The notes under the pieces are model-generated. The model had not been told where the DNA came from. It worked only from the letters and a program-made list of their open reading frames with translations, and ran no database searches. A DNA stretch of 64,000 nt from Akanthomyces muscarius (Eukaryota; Ascomycota; Sordariomycetes; Hypocreales; Cordycipitaceae): positions 4,402,001 through 4,466,000 of the forward strand of contig NC_079243.1 of NCBI RefSeq assembly GCF_028009165.1, in the 5' to 3' direction. Positions 41,701 through 53,717 of this stretch are shown here, one piece after another. Within the stretch, counting starts at the first letter, position 1. Each line of letters begins with the position of its first letter. The translations under genes and the position numbers were made by a program.

Positions 41701-44700
41701 CAGTGCATTTTGGGCGGCTTTGCTATGCCGAGAGACTTTTACGGCCGGAACTTTTAGCGAGACATATATCTCAGAGGAAGAAGCTTTAAATTTCTTCAGA
41801 GCATCCATCGCGCTCTCTGAGAACCTCATCGTCAAATTGGACGTCATTCCTCAAGATTTGCAGCAACTTCTGGCGCAAAACATGAGTTGGGCGTGCGCCA
41901 TCAGCAAGAATATTAAAATGATGACATTTGGAAATAGTCCAGCGCTCGAGAAAATAATTAACGAGACATGGACACATTACGGAGACTCGGAAGCGCGGTC
42001 GTTCTCGGACTGGACATTCTGCGATGGGGGTGACTGGCTCACATCAAGGACCCTTGCGACGAAGCTTGTCTCTTCGCAGACCGTTCACTACCATTGTATC
42101 GAAGGTCATCTTTTGATAGATGGTAAGACTCTGGGACAATTACCGCCCGCTATTCGAGACGCTGCGGGCATTTTGGAGCTGTTCCAAGGGCAGCATCTCC
42201 TGACCAGAGCTTCGGGTGTGGCCGGAATGGAGTATCAAATCATCAACAGCACCGAGAATCACGAAGTACACGTCGGAATTAGCCAGGGAGAGGTCATAAT
42301 TCGTGCGAGGTTTAATAATCAGCTCCTCCAGTATGTTCCTCGCGAAATCTTTCGAAACAATACAACGTTAGATCTTCCCTCAGGACTGGTGGACGACTGC
42401 GTGCATTGGCTCAATTTGCACACCGGTGATCTTGAGATGCGTCGAAAGCCAAGTATTTGGGTGCCCAAACCCTCCAACTGGATATTGAACGTCCAAAATC
42501 AGACGGCCGTTCGCGGACGTATCGTCCACGGCGCAACAACGGTCAAGGAGGGGACGAGTCTCGTTGAACCCCAGTCGCACATAGGCAGGATCATCGCCAA
42601 CATCTTCAGAGATTTCGAAGATGCAAGCAATCTGACCATTTTTCAGCCATTGAGTTCCGTTGGACGTCTTTCTGTTGAAATTAAGCGGTTGGAAATGCGC
42701 TTCTTTGTAAATCGCAAGGGGCTGCTACAATCACCTCAGCTCAAGTCCGAAGTCGACCCCGTGCAGGACTTGGGCGCGCTCCATGGTCTTCAAAGCAAGA
42801 TTGTTTTACGAAACTCTGCCAATCCCCGCCGTCAGAGTGTCATGGTTCCCATCGGGCCTTGTTCCTGGGAAAGAAACGGGCTGCACGTCTCGGTCAAAAT
42901 TTTGAACGAAGGACGTTATGCCCTATTCACAATCGATCCGCTCCTAGGCAGACTTACTTGCGCTCCTGAGCCTGCATTGTTCTATCTGAAAGCTTTGGTT
43001 CATGCGATGACGTCGTTTCCCATCCCAGACAAGCTCACTGGGCGTACCGGAACAGAAGAGGCCCGCATGTGCCTGACCGCTGGCCAAAGTCAACCATGGA
43101 AGCCGCTTAACGTACTTCCCAAGGGAATACTATCCATGATTATGGATATAGGCCCCAAACGAGAATACTATCCGCCAAATCTGAGGCTGTACCAGCGTGT
43201 GGTTTGGGATGACGGGCTGACGTCAACAATTCAGCACGAGCAGTTGGCCGTCCACGCAGCTGATATACTACGTCAGTCTCAGGCGCTAGATGTGCTCAAT
43301 GGATCGGCAAATGCTCAGGATACGCTTCAGCTGCAACTGCCTGATTTGAGTGTTCTTTCACTCAGGGGAATCCTTCGTCGGCAAGTTTACGAGCGCATAA
43401 CGCACCCTTCTGACATTGAGCTGCTATCTCGAGCAAGCGAAAGCCATGTCTACCATCCACGAGGCACAGAATTTCAAGCCAGAGAAAGCACCAGAGTGTA
43501 TCGCAGCATCAAGCAGCTGCGAGCAAGGTCTGGGGAGTTCCCGAAGCCCCAGTCTCTGCGCCGCATGCTGAAAAACTGGCGGTCTTTCGACGGCTTCAAC
43601 GACACGTTTGACATGCTGGACATTGCACGGAATCTGAGCATCGAAACGCCCAAGGCGTTTGGACCATTGGTAAAATTACTTTCATCGTCTTCCGACATCA
43701 CGTTGGATCACATGGCCCAATTGAGCTTTGCACTGTTTGTGTTTGGTAAACAGCGCAGCGCAAAGGCCATTAAATGGTTGGCGGCTATTGGAAGTCGTAT
43801 TGATTTGCAAAGTATAGCACCACCCAAAATAGATATGTTCGCACATTTCGAGCCGGAGTGCGGCTTTGATGAGCTAGCAATCGAGATGCTAGTCATATCT
43901 TGCCAGGAAAGCTATCCTAGTTACCTGTCCAGTGGTGGTGTAGGGCGCAAACTTCGACGGGCAGTGGCACCAAGTCTGCAAATGTACGAAGGCCATGTCC
44001 AGCAAGATGCTGAGAACATAGCGTCTTGGCTGGGGAATGCGTGGCCCGACATTCCTCTTTCGCGCGCGCAATTCAACGAGGAGTGCAACAGACTAAACCT
44101 GAAAGTTGTGAGCTTGAAGAAAGTGTGGACTTGCTTAGAGCCAGAGCTGCAGCGGCTATCACAGAACCACACCTTGTCGCAGTATATAAGCTCACTTGAA
44201 GTCGCCTCAGGATTATTACACGGCGACAGCGGTAGCCACAGCTACAGCAATACCGGCAACGACAACGACAACGACAACAACGATGCCACTGCTACAGAAC
44301 GCGGCTGCAACACAGTTGAACCGGCTGCCCTCGGTGTTCAATCACATTTTCCTGGGTTTGAGATCGCTCCATTTCGAGTGCCATCTCTTACAGAAATTGC
44401 GCGCTGTTGCCGGGATGAGACAGAGAGTGCTATCTGGAGTGCTTACCGCAGCGGAGCACCAGCCCAAGGAGGTTCTCGCCAACTTCGGCTTACGGGTACT
44501 CTACAACGCTCCGCATCTATTTCAAGGGAGCTCTCGATCCTACATGAAATAGTTCAACCGTTCAAAAATTCGGAGAGTGTGCTCCAGCAGCAGTATGGTC
44601 AAGACCTTGAGGATTCCATCACAGCAATGTCATCGTTTCTCGAGCAACCAAAAGCTCCCTACCTGGTTCTCAGTCAAGATGATGTCGATTTTCAGATTCA

Positions 44701-47700
44701 GAATGCTGAAGAGGAGTTCTATTATGCGCTCAACGACATTCATCGGCCACTGATGCAGCAAAGCGCTTGCTACTTCTGGCTCGAAAAGGGTCACCTGTGG
44801 CCGTGTGAGTCGCCCACCGCTATACTCGAGCAGTTACGCCTCGAAAACTTCAATTCTTTCTCATCGCAGCTGCAACAGTCACTCATTTATATTGGCACTT
44901 TTTTGACTAAACTGCAACACCTACTGAGAATACAGGACGCGAAGTTAGGTCACGATGACAAGAAGCTTCAGGAGGAGCTGAAGAGCGCAGCCCACTCTAA
45001 TTGGAGGCCAGCCAGCCAACCCGAATGGTTGCTCTTAGAGATTGACAACAACATTCTCATACGGCCACTGCAGGTAGATGTAGCTAAAGCTATCATTTCT
45101 CCGCAGTCCAGTAGAAACTCCGTTTTACAAATGAACATGGGAACAGGTACGGAGCTCAACATCGTTACCTTTCCCCACCCCGAATATTTTGACTGACCAC
45201 AACTCCAGGCAAAACATCCGTCGTCATTCCGATGGCTGCACTCGTGCTGGCAAACACGAGCAAGCTCTGTAGGGTAATAGTTCCGAAAGCTCTGCTGCTG
45301 CAGACAGCGCAGGTACTTCAGAGCCGTATTGGTGGACTCAACGGGCGCCAGGTCTGCCATATCCCATTTTCTAGACGTTCGCCTTCCAACGCGACGACAT
45401 TATCCAAATACAAAGACATTCACAATCGAATTTTGCAAACCGGTGGAATTATGCTATGTTTACCATCACATATTCTCTCTTTTAAGCTGAGCGGGCTGCA
45501 ACGGCTTGCGGACCATCGACTGAAGGACGGAAGACAGATGGTGGAGATTCAGGCCTGGCTAGATTCTACTTGTCGCGATGTCCTTGATGAGTCTGACATG
45601 ACTCTGTCTGTCTACACGCAACTTATTTACCCTAGTGGAGATTTGATAACCCTTGATGGTCATGCGTACCGTTGGCTTGTCGTGGAGCAACTGCTGGGCT
45701 TCGTGGAGGGCCATTCTTCAAGTCTCCAAAAGACGTTTCAGGGGCAAGTTGTTGTTGTCCCGAGACACCAAGGCTATCCTATTATACACTTTATCACCAA
45801 AGATCCCGAGGATGCACTGAATGAGCTTCTTGTCGAAGACATCTGCAAGGGCCGGCTGCCACAGTTTCAGATTCGTGAAGAGGAGGTCGAGAATACGAAG
45901 AGTCTCATCAGAGATATCATAACTGGCGCTCATGTTTCTTCGTCCGAATGGGATCAAGCATACAAGTCTATGAAAGACGTGACTTTTGGTCCCAAGATTC
46001 TGTATCTTCTCCGTGGACTCATTTCGCAACGAATTCTTCTGGTCTGTTTGAAGAAAAAATGGAATATCCAGTACGGCCTGCATCCGGAAAGACAGCCCAT
46101 CGCAGTGCCATTTGAAGCAAAGGGAACACCCTCACAAGCTGCTGAGTACGGACATCCTGATACGACACTTATTTTGACGTGTCTTGCCTTCTACCAGCAG
46201 GGTCTTTCGAAAGAGCAATTGAAGCAAGGGCTACAGGGAGTCATGCAATCCGACGATGCAGCAGCTCACTACGATCGATGGGTATGCTCCTGTACTACTC
46301 TGCCCCCATCCCTCCAGTACTGGAGTTCGCTGGACCCCGAGAACGATCTACAAGTGGAAACCCTTTGGATATATCTTCGGTTTGACCGCACTGTGATTAA
46401 CCATCACTTGAATACCTATATTTTTCCGCGATACGCTAAGCAGTTTCCCGTGAAGCTTTTAGCTTCAGGGTGGGACATTCCCCTGCTGCAACCAGCCGGC
46501 AGCGGCGACGAACACAGCTTTACAACAGGGTTCAGTGGAACCAACGATAACAAGAGAATTCTCCCACAGACAATCAAGCAGAATGATTTGCCCAAACTGC
46601 TGCACACAAATGCGGAAGTGCTGTGCCACTTGCTGGAAAGGAGAAACGCAGACTGCTACTTGACGGCGGTGTCTGGAGTCCGATTCGACGAACATGCAAC
46701 TCTGCGATTTCTCTGCGACAAACAAATAAGGGTGCTAATAGATGCAGGTGCACATATACTGGAGATGGAAAACCAAGATGTTGCCAGAACGTGGCTCGGT
46801 ATTGACACCCAAGCGGAAGGCGCTGTTTATTTTGGCGCAAACAGCCAAATCATGGTGCGGTCAAGGTTTCAAAAGGACCCGATGCCTCTTATAGCTAGCC
46901 CTTTTGCCAATGACATCGAAAAATGTGTCGTGTACATTGACGAAGGCCACACTCGTGGAACAGATTTGAAGCTCCCAGCAGACGCCAAAGGGGCAGTCAC
47001 ACTGAGCCTGGGTCAGACTAAAGACCAGACTGTTAAAGGCAAGTTCTCCCATCCAAATGGGAGAGAACAAGGATTTCTTTTCGGCCGTTTGACTAACACA
47101 GCTTTAGCTGCCATGAGACTGAGGCAACTCGGGACAACTCAGTCGGTCGCATTTCTAGCGCCACCAGAGGTATTTCAAGGAATTCTGGATTTGCGTCTGG
47201 CTCATACACAGGAATTTTACCGATCGTCTAATATCGCCTCGCGAGATGTTGTGCGCTGGTTGCTCGAGCAGAGCTGCAAAGTCAACGAGCAAATGATGAG
47301 CCTCTATCTCTCCCAGTGCCGGGATTTCTGCCGTCGCACAGACATGCTGTGGAAGTATCCAGACTACGCAACAAGCAAGAATGATCTCGAAAAGGTTCTA
47401 GGCGTAATTCGACAAGAGGAGCAACAGACCCTGCATCAGATGTATGGACCGAGGCTTCCATCTCAGCAGACTGCCCGCGTCACACTTGCTTCCCGGCAGC
47501 TTCAGGTGTTTGCTCAAAGCGTAGAGCAAATGGCGCGACATGTGCAGTCGAGCTACTCATCCGCGCTCATGGAAGTTGAACAAGAGAGGGAAATCGTGCT
47601 CGAAGTCGAGCACATGCGCGAGAACCAAAAAAGGATACGACACGTTGCTCTTGCATTTCCGGGCCTTGATACTGCCATTACTGCCTTCATTGAGACTGGT

Positions 47701-48513
47701 AAACTTGATACGCAAGGTACCGGTACAAGACCACCTCTCCTACAAGCTTTCGACTATGTAGGAAGGACAAAGATTGGGAAAGTGTTTGGTATTCAAGCGA
47801 CAGCTTCGCGTCTCTACGTCTCCCACGAGTTTTCTCAAACAATTGACATGACTCACGCTAGGGAGAAAGACGATATTATAGTGAGTACAAAGACTGCCGT
47901 GGAGACTTCATCTCGTCACTATACTAAGTATTCGTAGCGTCCTGTGAACTGGATTCTGTGGAGTCCGTCGTCGGAAACAGCACTCATTGTTATACCAGAG
48001 GAGGCTGATGTCGTTGTACCTTTGCTGCGCAAAATAGCAAAGCCACGTGTTTGGTTGCTGGGCTATGCCGCTCCAGTCACAAAATCGATGCAAACCTTCA
48101 ATCGCCTGAGCTGCTTGACGGTACCGAGGTGGCCCAGCGCTCGCGAGGTGCCTGTTTGGTTGGGAATCGAAGTTGGCATTTTCAGCGGCAGACTATACTT
48201 TGAGTTTGCAGAATACAAACCCTTGCTTGCATGGCTGGCCGCTCTCCCGAACACTGGAAGGGCTGGTGGGCTGGCCAGCGGCGGAAGTGAGCAGCTGCTA
48301 CAGTTTCTGCAGGAATGGCTTACTTTCAGGCGTCGGACAGAAGATATTCTTTACACCCCTGTTGGATTTGTGTGCCAGCGTCAAGAGCTTCACGAGGGTC
48401 ATTTCTTTTTCTCAGGTATGGGAGCTACCACTGCGCACACGGCGTCCACGGCTGCGGGCGTCCGCGGCCGTGAAGCCACACTTGATCATGATGAAGCAAA
48501 TGGTGTGCTCTAG
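38742..48513 (+). CDS. Giant DUF6606-DUF3638-DUF3645 protein, helicase-like
   Basis: Five exons predicted: 38742-39085, 39145-45146, 45209-47038, 47108-47880, 47938-48513; about 3174 aa. The N-terminus (1 to about 280) matches DUF6606 (LPPKLPD, VFEAFE, ALRWIFP). Around 2095-2180 DUF3638 carries LRPLQVDVAKAI and MNMGTGKTSVVIP, a P-loop at 2114-2118. DESD at 2242-2245 follows, then DUF3645 (LTCLAFYQQGLS, about 2400-2500), GFSGTND at 2556-2562, DEGHTRGTDLKLP at 2693-2705 and AAMRLRQLG. Taken together these look like helicase/SecA motifs I, II, III, V and VI; this is my inference, the family being officially of unknown function. Introns: 59 nt with an odd GTCGGG donor, 62 nt (GTACGG), a 69-nt GC-AG intron that is in frame and easily missed, and 57 nt (GTGAGT). 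An Asn/Asp-rich microsatellite lies around 44255-44285. The last ~30 residues are uncertain. Length fits the family (about 3000-3300 aa). Confidence 0.87.
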
Positions 48514-48938
48514 TGGCTGGCTCAACATACGACCGGCGACATTTTGACGTATTAACTCTAATATGCCCATTCTGGTTGCATTTGATGGCACTTTGAGCAC
48601 CGGCTGAGGCAAACCTCCTTGCCGCGTTTGGAATGGCTGAAGTTGAGCAATACATAGGCCGAAAAGGCGCGAAATGGTAATACCAAAGGAAAATGTTTGT
48701 AAGCGATTGACTGAGGAAACAGCTGCTAAGTTGCTGTAGTTCGATCATTGTTTAGCATTTACTTTGGGTCGTCGATCGAATCCATGTTGTAGCGAAATCC
48801 CGATTCAGCTTTAATACCGATGCGAAAACGGAAGCCTGCTGTCACAGCTAGTATCATTGAACCAAGCAGGGTTTACAGCGGTCGCGTTGCCGACAAACAC
48901 CTGGCGGACGATCATTTTGCAGGCACCTATTTGCGCCT
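48514..48938. other. Convergent intergenic region
   Basis: 425 bp between the 3' ends of the giant gene and the ML-domain gene; nothing else seen. Confidence 0.5.
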
Positions 48939-49546
48939 TTATAATTCCTCTTCCAAAGCTAAACTGGGACGGGGAAAGTTGACAGACGCCTTCATGCAAG
49001 AAATCTGCTCGTCATCGTCGCTGTATATATCCGCGAAAACATTGTAGGTTCCCTGGAAACATTAGCGTCAAATTTGAAGATGTCAAGGTCGAGGTACTAA
49101 CCGGGGGAATGGCCGCCGGCAAATCTACCGATTTTACTACGTTTATTTTACCAGCCTCCAACGGGCAGCTCAAGTCGACGTTGCCCATCTGCTCACAGAG
49201 GTCCGCCGTAGTGGAAATAAGTTGGATCAGGCCGTACTTGACGGTAACCTTGATGTATGAGCCCTTTGTAATTGTTTTGCGGGCTTCTCCCGCGAACGTG
49301 ACGTTAAGAGGTTTGCCACTGCACATGGGTCAGTCTTGGGGGATATTGGAATGGGAAAGGGGGCAACATGGCGTACGGCTTGGGCGGGTTTGGAGCAATG
49401 TCAATTTTCTGAACATCTAGGAGGTCGTCGTCGCGATCGTAGTTGCAAAATTCGATGGGCGATTCGCCTGGAACTTTCAGACCACCTCCTAGTGCTACTG
49501 CCGCGAGGCACGAAACAATCCAAGGGCTGACAGAGAGAAACTTCAT
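48939..49546 (-). CDS. npc2: ML-domain lipid transfer protein (NPC2-like)
   Basis: Three exons on the minus strand: 49546-49377, 49318-49102 and 49052-48939, about 166 aa. Introns are 58 nt (GTACGC...GTGCAG, phase 2) and 49 nt (GTTAGT...TTCCAG, phase 0). Splicing restores a full ML domain: signal peptide MKFLSVSPWIVSCLAAVALG, LKVPGESPIEFC, the strand VQKIDIAPNPPKPGKPLNVT, KGSYIKVTVKYGLI, TTADLCEQ, LSCPLEAG and IPPGTYNVFADIYS with the final Cys. This is the fungal phosphatidylglycerol/phosphatidylinositol transfer protein group (Npc2), which carries sterol or phospholipid in the vacuole/secretory lumen. Six Cys for three disulfides can be placed. No single unspliced frame shows the domain, so exon choice is by splice signals and family pattern. 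Confidence 0.9.
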
Positions 49547-51548
49547 TTTGTGGAAGATAGGTCGAGCGTAATGTGAAAAGGCCAGAAATCTGGGTGGTAT
49601 CAGCGGACTGTGAATTTGGGAGGGAAGACGGCGTATTTATGTCTTTGGCTTTTTCGAGTCAAAGAAAAAAGAAAAAAGGGCCCATGCTAAAGTGAGACAT
49701 ACTTGGCCCTATTCTTGGCAGTTCCCGATGATAGCCAATGCATGGCTTTACCAGTACTTTGCAGGAGTGCCACACAGATTCCAAGGTATTCTGCAACCTC
49801 AGTCGTCGAGCTCCCCACGAATGACACGTCGGCGTCCGCTGTGCGTCAACACAATAAAAAGGAATAATCAAAACGGCCCTGTCCGCTGGTGGCATGGATA
49901 CGTTCAGTGCAGATCGTTGAGATCTTCCCGCGTTAGCCAGCTGATGGCGCTGTTTGGGGGCAAGCGGGCCGCAGGAGAGGCGGCCTGGCCCCTCTCCGCG
50001 CTCTCCAGATCCTACTCTACTACGGAAGATGTGGCTGGCTGATGTGAAACCTGCATAGTTGGCGCACAATATCTGAGAGTTACGACTTTCGTGTCATCAT
50101 TACGCTGCTCCAAGACAATAAGAGCGCTTTTGAGCGACCCGCCATTGGCAAAAGCAAAGCAGTCGACGTTTGCGCAAGACGAGCGGCTTTTTATTCGCTC
50201 AGCCCAGGCCCCGAACGTTGCGACTAATAGCAAAACTGCCTCTCTAAAGTCAAAGTATGAGGAACAAATAAGAGCTTTTGAGTTTCTATCACGAGCCGGG
50301 CCGGCCTAGATAAAAGGCCTGTCCTATCCGCTCCTAGTAGTGGGCGGCATCACCCCAGACAGACAATGTCTTTCTTCTGTTTCATCGCCACCGTCTTGGA
50401 TGATTGTAGTCAATTGACGAGTACGGACACTTTATTCCTATTTGTGCAGCAACGTTTCGCTATTCGCACGACCCCAGCCCCTCAATTTTGAAGACAAACC
50501 CTCAATTCTGCGGACTGGGTGAATTGAGTAAGTGCCTTTGCACCACCACTTTCGCAATTCAATGAGTTATTAAATTTGGCGGACCATTGTTCTTTGCCAA
50601 AACAAAAATGTCAATGTTTAGAGCTATACTGACCGAGTACGGAGTACTGATCTACATTTTTGAAGCGTGTCTTTTATGTGGCATCATAGATACTGGGTCA
50701 TCAAGAAATCATACCATTACCGTTTTTCTACAATGCACTCTCGTGCTGTTCACATTGCTTTCCCACATGCCGTTCTTCCAAAAGTGCGGGCGCCTGGTTG
50801 AAGATGCGGATCGAAGATCCGACCCCGGACCCAGATCGCACTAGCCAGCATGAAAGCACCAACTAATAAGTTATCCAGAAGGAAGGCCTTGCGATGCGTA
50901 AGCTACATCGCTGGGTTGCTGCGCCATTGTTGAATGTCCGCACGGAGGTCCATGGCCGCGGAGACGCAATCTCCTCGGGGGCCTCGGGCCGCACACCGGG
51001 CCACTCAATTACAGTAGCTACTTGCTGCGGAAAGCTATTTAAGATTTGCGGGCAGTGCAAGGCGCATTAATCAGTCTTGCTGCCTCTTCAAAAGTCACTA
51101 CGTCAATTACCCACTGAACAAGTATTTATCGGCCTGGCCGTTGGCGTTGCATCTTGGGCTTCTCGCCCTCTCAAGGTGAGCTAGCGCGGTAAACGTCAAT
51201 GTATTCACAATCGACAGCGCGAAATATGTCCGCAAAAACTTGCCGCCTCCATTCGATGATGGTGGTCTACCTCTCGAGGCCAGAACACCATCCTCCGAGG
51301 AGGCCGCTACTTGCTAGCGCATTGCGGCCCTCGGACTTTAGGTTGAACCCGCAATGGACTTGCCACGTCAAGATCAAATCGTAGGATCGAGGATACTGGT
51401 AGTATATAAATATTAGTGTCGCTGGCGCTTCCAATTTGATTAAGCTTGCAGTCTCTCGCCAAAACAAGCAGGAGATCAGACAGAGGTATGCACGTGTTAA
51501 AACATCTGCGGCTCAAAGCATGTTAACAAATCACGAATAAGCGACACA
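49547..51548. other. 2-kb intergenic region
   Basis: Between the divergent ML and tannase-family genes. Frames at 50091-50309 and 50587-50844 have no family features. No repeat or RNA gene recognised. Confidence 0.45.
51403..51410 (+). promoter_or_regulatory. TATA box, tannase-family gene
   Basis: TATATAAA 139 bp before the ATG at 51549, in an AT-rich pocket. Confidence 0.4.
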
Positions 51549-53150
51549 ATGTTCCTCCGCAAGACCCTTGCTTCGCTCGCAGCATCTGCGGCTTTTACAG
51601 CATCTGCAGGTGCCACTTCCAACACCTCCGCACTGAACTCCAACCACTCGTGCCACGCCTCCGCCATTGAGCTACTCTCGCCGCATGTAACTATCCTCAA
51701 CATAACGGCAGAAAAGGTGGAAAATTATCCTGTCCCGCAAGGAGTTTACTACGACAGCTTTGTTTCGACACCTCCCGCCTCTACCAATGTCAGCTTCTGC
51801 AACGTCACCGTTACATACACGCACCCTGACTGGGATGACACCATCCATGTCTTTATTGGTCTGCCGCTGCACGGTTGGAACCGCAAGTTTCTCGCCCTCG
51901 GAGGCGGCGGTTTTGCGACCAATGTTCCCCTTGACATCTTGCCCGTGATGGCCTCTTTAGGTTATGCCTCTGCAGCGACCGATGGCGGCCACTTTGGGCA
52001 GGATATCAGCTGGGCACTCAAGGGCAATGGCAGCCTTGTCAACTATCCGCTTCTCGTCGACTTTGCTTCAGAGGCGCTCAAAGACATGACGGTGCTCGGG
52101 CGGCAGTTCACCGAGTCATATTATGAGCAGCCCGCCGAGCGCACGTACTGGGTTGGGTGCTCGACAGGCGGGCGCCAGGGCATGATGATGGCGCAAAGGT
52201 ACTCGTATCTGTTTGACGGTATTTTGGCCAATGCACCTGCCATCAATTGGAACGACCTTATTATCGGCATGCAATGGCCTTCCGTTTCCATGCATGAGAC
52301 AGGGACGGCCCTTGCTCCCTGTGTCTTGGACGCATTTACGAAGGCTTCAATTGCCGCGTGCGACAGTATCGACGGCCTTGAAGATGGTGTCATCAGCCTC
52401 CCGGGCTCATGCGAGTTTGATCCCTACTCGCAGGTTGGGAAATATGCCAGCTGTGCCGGCGAAAGCATCCAATTGACTGATAAGCACGCTTTCATCATCA
52501 AGCAGATTTTCAACGGTCCGACAACACCCAGCGGTAGACAGCTCTTTGTGGGCTCGGAGGTTGGCACCAATCTCTCAGCAGCAGTAAGCACGACTTGCAC
52601 CCAGAACAACACAAACTGCACGGCAGATGGTGTCATCTATTCCAACCAGTGGATTCCAAAGTTCGTCGTGAAGAACTACGGCTTCAACCCGCTCACCATC
52701 ACGTGCAAGCAATTTTACCGGTTCTTTTCGCAGTCCAAGCAGGAATACGATTGGATCATTGGAACGGGCGACGCCAACCTTCAGCATCTGCGAAGCACGG
52801 ATACCAAGCTTCTCTCCTTTCATGGGTTCGCAGACGAAGTGATTCCTCCTAAGAACACCGTCCAGTATTACCACAAGGCAATTTCATTCGATGCCAATGT
52901 CACGGATTATTATCGGCTTTTCCTTGCCCCTGGCGTCATGCATTGCGGAGGAGGCTTGGGGCCGAATCCGACGGCGATGCTCAACGTCTTGGAGGGCTGG
53001 GTAGAGCACGGGAAAGCGCCGACGGAGCTGGATGCTGTCGCAACTGCCGCTAATGGTACCACAGGCCATCGTTCGGTCTGCATGTATCCCGCTTCTTCAA
53101 AATATACGGGCGGCGATCCGACCGTGGCATCGTCCTTTACTTGCAGTTAG
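51549..53150 (+). CDS. Secreted tannase/feruloyl esterase family protein
   Basis: Single exon, 533 aa. Signal peptide at the start (MFLRKTLASLAASAAFTASAG). The tannase-family fingerprint is complete: Cys204-Ser205 in GCSTGG (nucleophile elbow), Asp429 in FADEVIPP, and His465-Cys466 in GVMHCGGG. In this family the two Cys form a disulfide that holds Ser and His together (CS-D-HC motif). Also typical are GGGGFATN, ATDGGHFGQ and SIDGLEDGVISLPGSCEFDP, the last lying in the calcium-binding lid. Many N-glycosylation sequons fit secretion. It hydrolyses aromatic esters such as feruloyl or galloyl esters of plant material; which one cannot be told. Its presence suggests contact with plant-derived substrate. 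Confidence 0.93.
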   Translation: MFLRKTLASLAASAAFTASAGATSNTSALNSNHSCHASAIELLSPHVTILNITAEKVENYPVPQGVYYDSFVSTPPASTNVSFCNVTVTYTHPDWDDTIHVFIGLPLHGWNRKFLALGGGGFATNVPLDILPVMASLGYASAATDGGHFGQDISWALKGNGSLVNYPLLVDFASEALKDMTVLGRQFTESYYEQPAERTYWVGCSTGGRQGMMMAQRYSYLFDGILANAPAINWNDLIIGMQWPSVSMHETGTALAPCVLDAFTKASIAACDSIDGLEDGVISLPGSCEFDPYSQVGKYASCAGESIQLTDKHAFIIKQIFNGPTTPSGRQLFVGSEVGTNLSAAVSTTCTQNNTNCTADGVIYSNQWIPKFVVKNYGFNPLTITCKQFYRFFSQSKQEYDWIIGTGDANLQHLRSTDTKLLSFHGFADEVIPPKNTVQYYHKAISFDANVTDYYRLFLAPGVMHCGGGLGPNPTAMLNVLEGWVEHGKAPTELDAVATAANGTTGHRSVCMYPASSKYTGGDPTVASSFTCS

Positions 53151-53717
53151 AAGATAAGCGAAGAGGCAGCGGGACTTTCTTCTGGTTGACTGCCATGGAC
53201 ATTCCGCGGGCCTCGGCCACGACTTGCAGAAGACGCGACAGTGTTGCTGTGAGAAAGTTAACTTTAAACGACTTATTAACTGGCAATAAAATTGGTCGTA
53301 CATTTTCTCCACAAAAGCTACATTCCACCATTCCTCGCTTTTGCGACCAGTAGATACTACTACTTGGTAAATCAGTACCTCGTCGATTTGGAAAGTGGAT
53401 GATATTCGCTTTCTTTTCTAGCCGCGCATTAGCATATGATCTTATTCTCAATGAGTAAAATGCGCCTGATGCTATGCTTCAAGATTACGATGCCCGTCGG
53501 CTACATCGGAAGTTATGTTAGTTGCCGTCTTCCGTGCTCGGAATGGTGGCGCCAGGATCTAGAGTAAAGGCGGGGGCGGGGTTGTATTGTCGACACACTT
53601 GGGGGCCGAGGTCCGTACTTCATCTCTCCGTTCGGTATTTGAAGTTTCTTATATCTCCTTCATCTTCGTCCTGGACCGTACGTGCTGCGAGGGCAACTGA
53701 TACTTAGTACCCTCACA
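53151..53717. other. Intergenic region
   Basis: 567 bp, 3' flank of the esterase and promoter of the 2OG oxygenase; no gene. Confidence 0.5.

Noticed and set aside
50587..50844. 85-codon frame with a hydrophobic middle
   Set aside because: Isolated, no homolog recognised, and no promoter or splice context.
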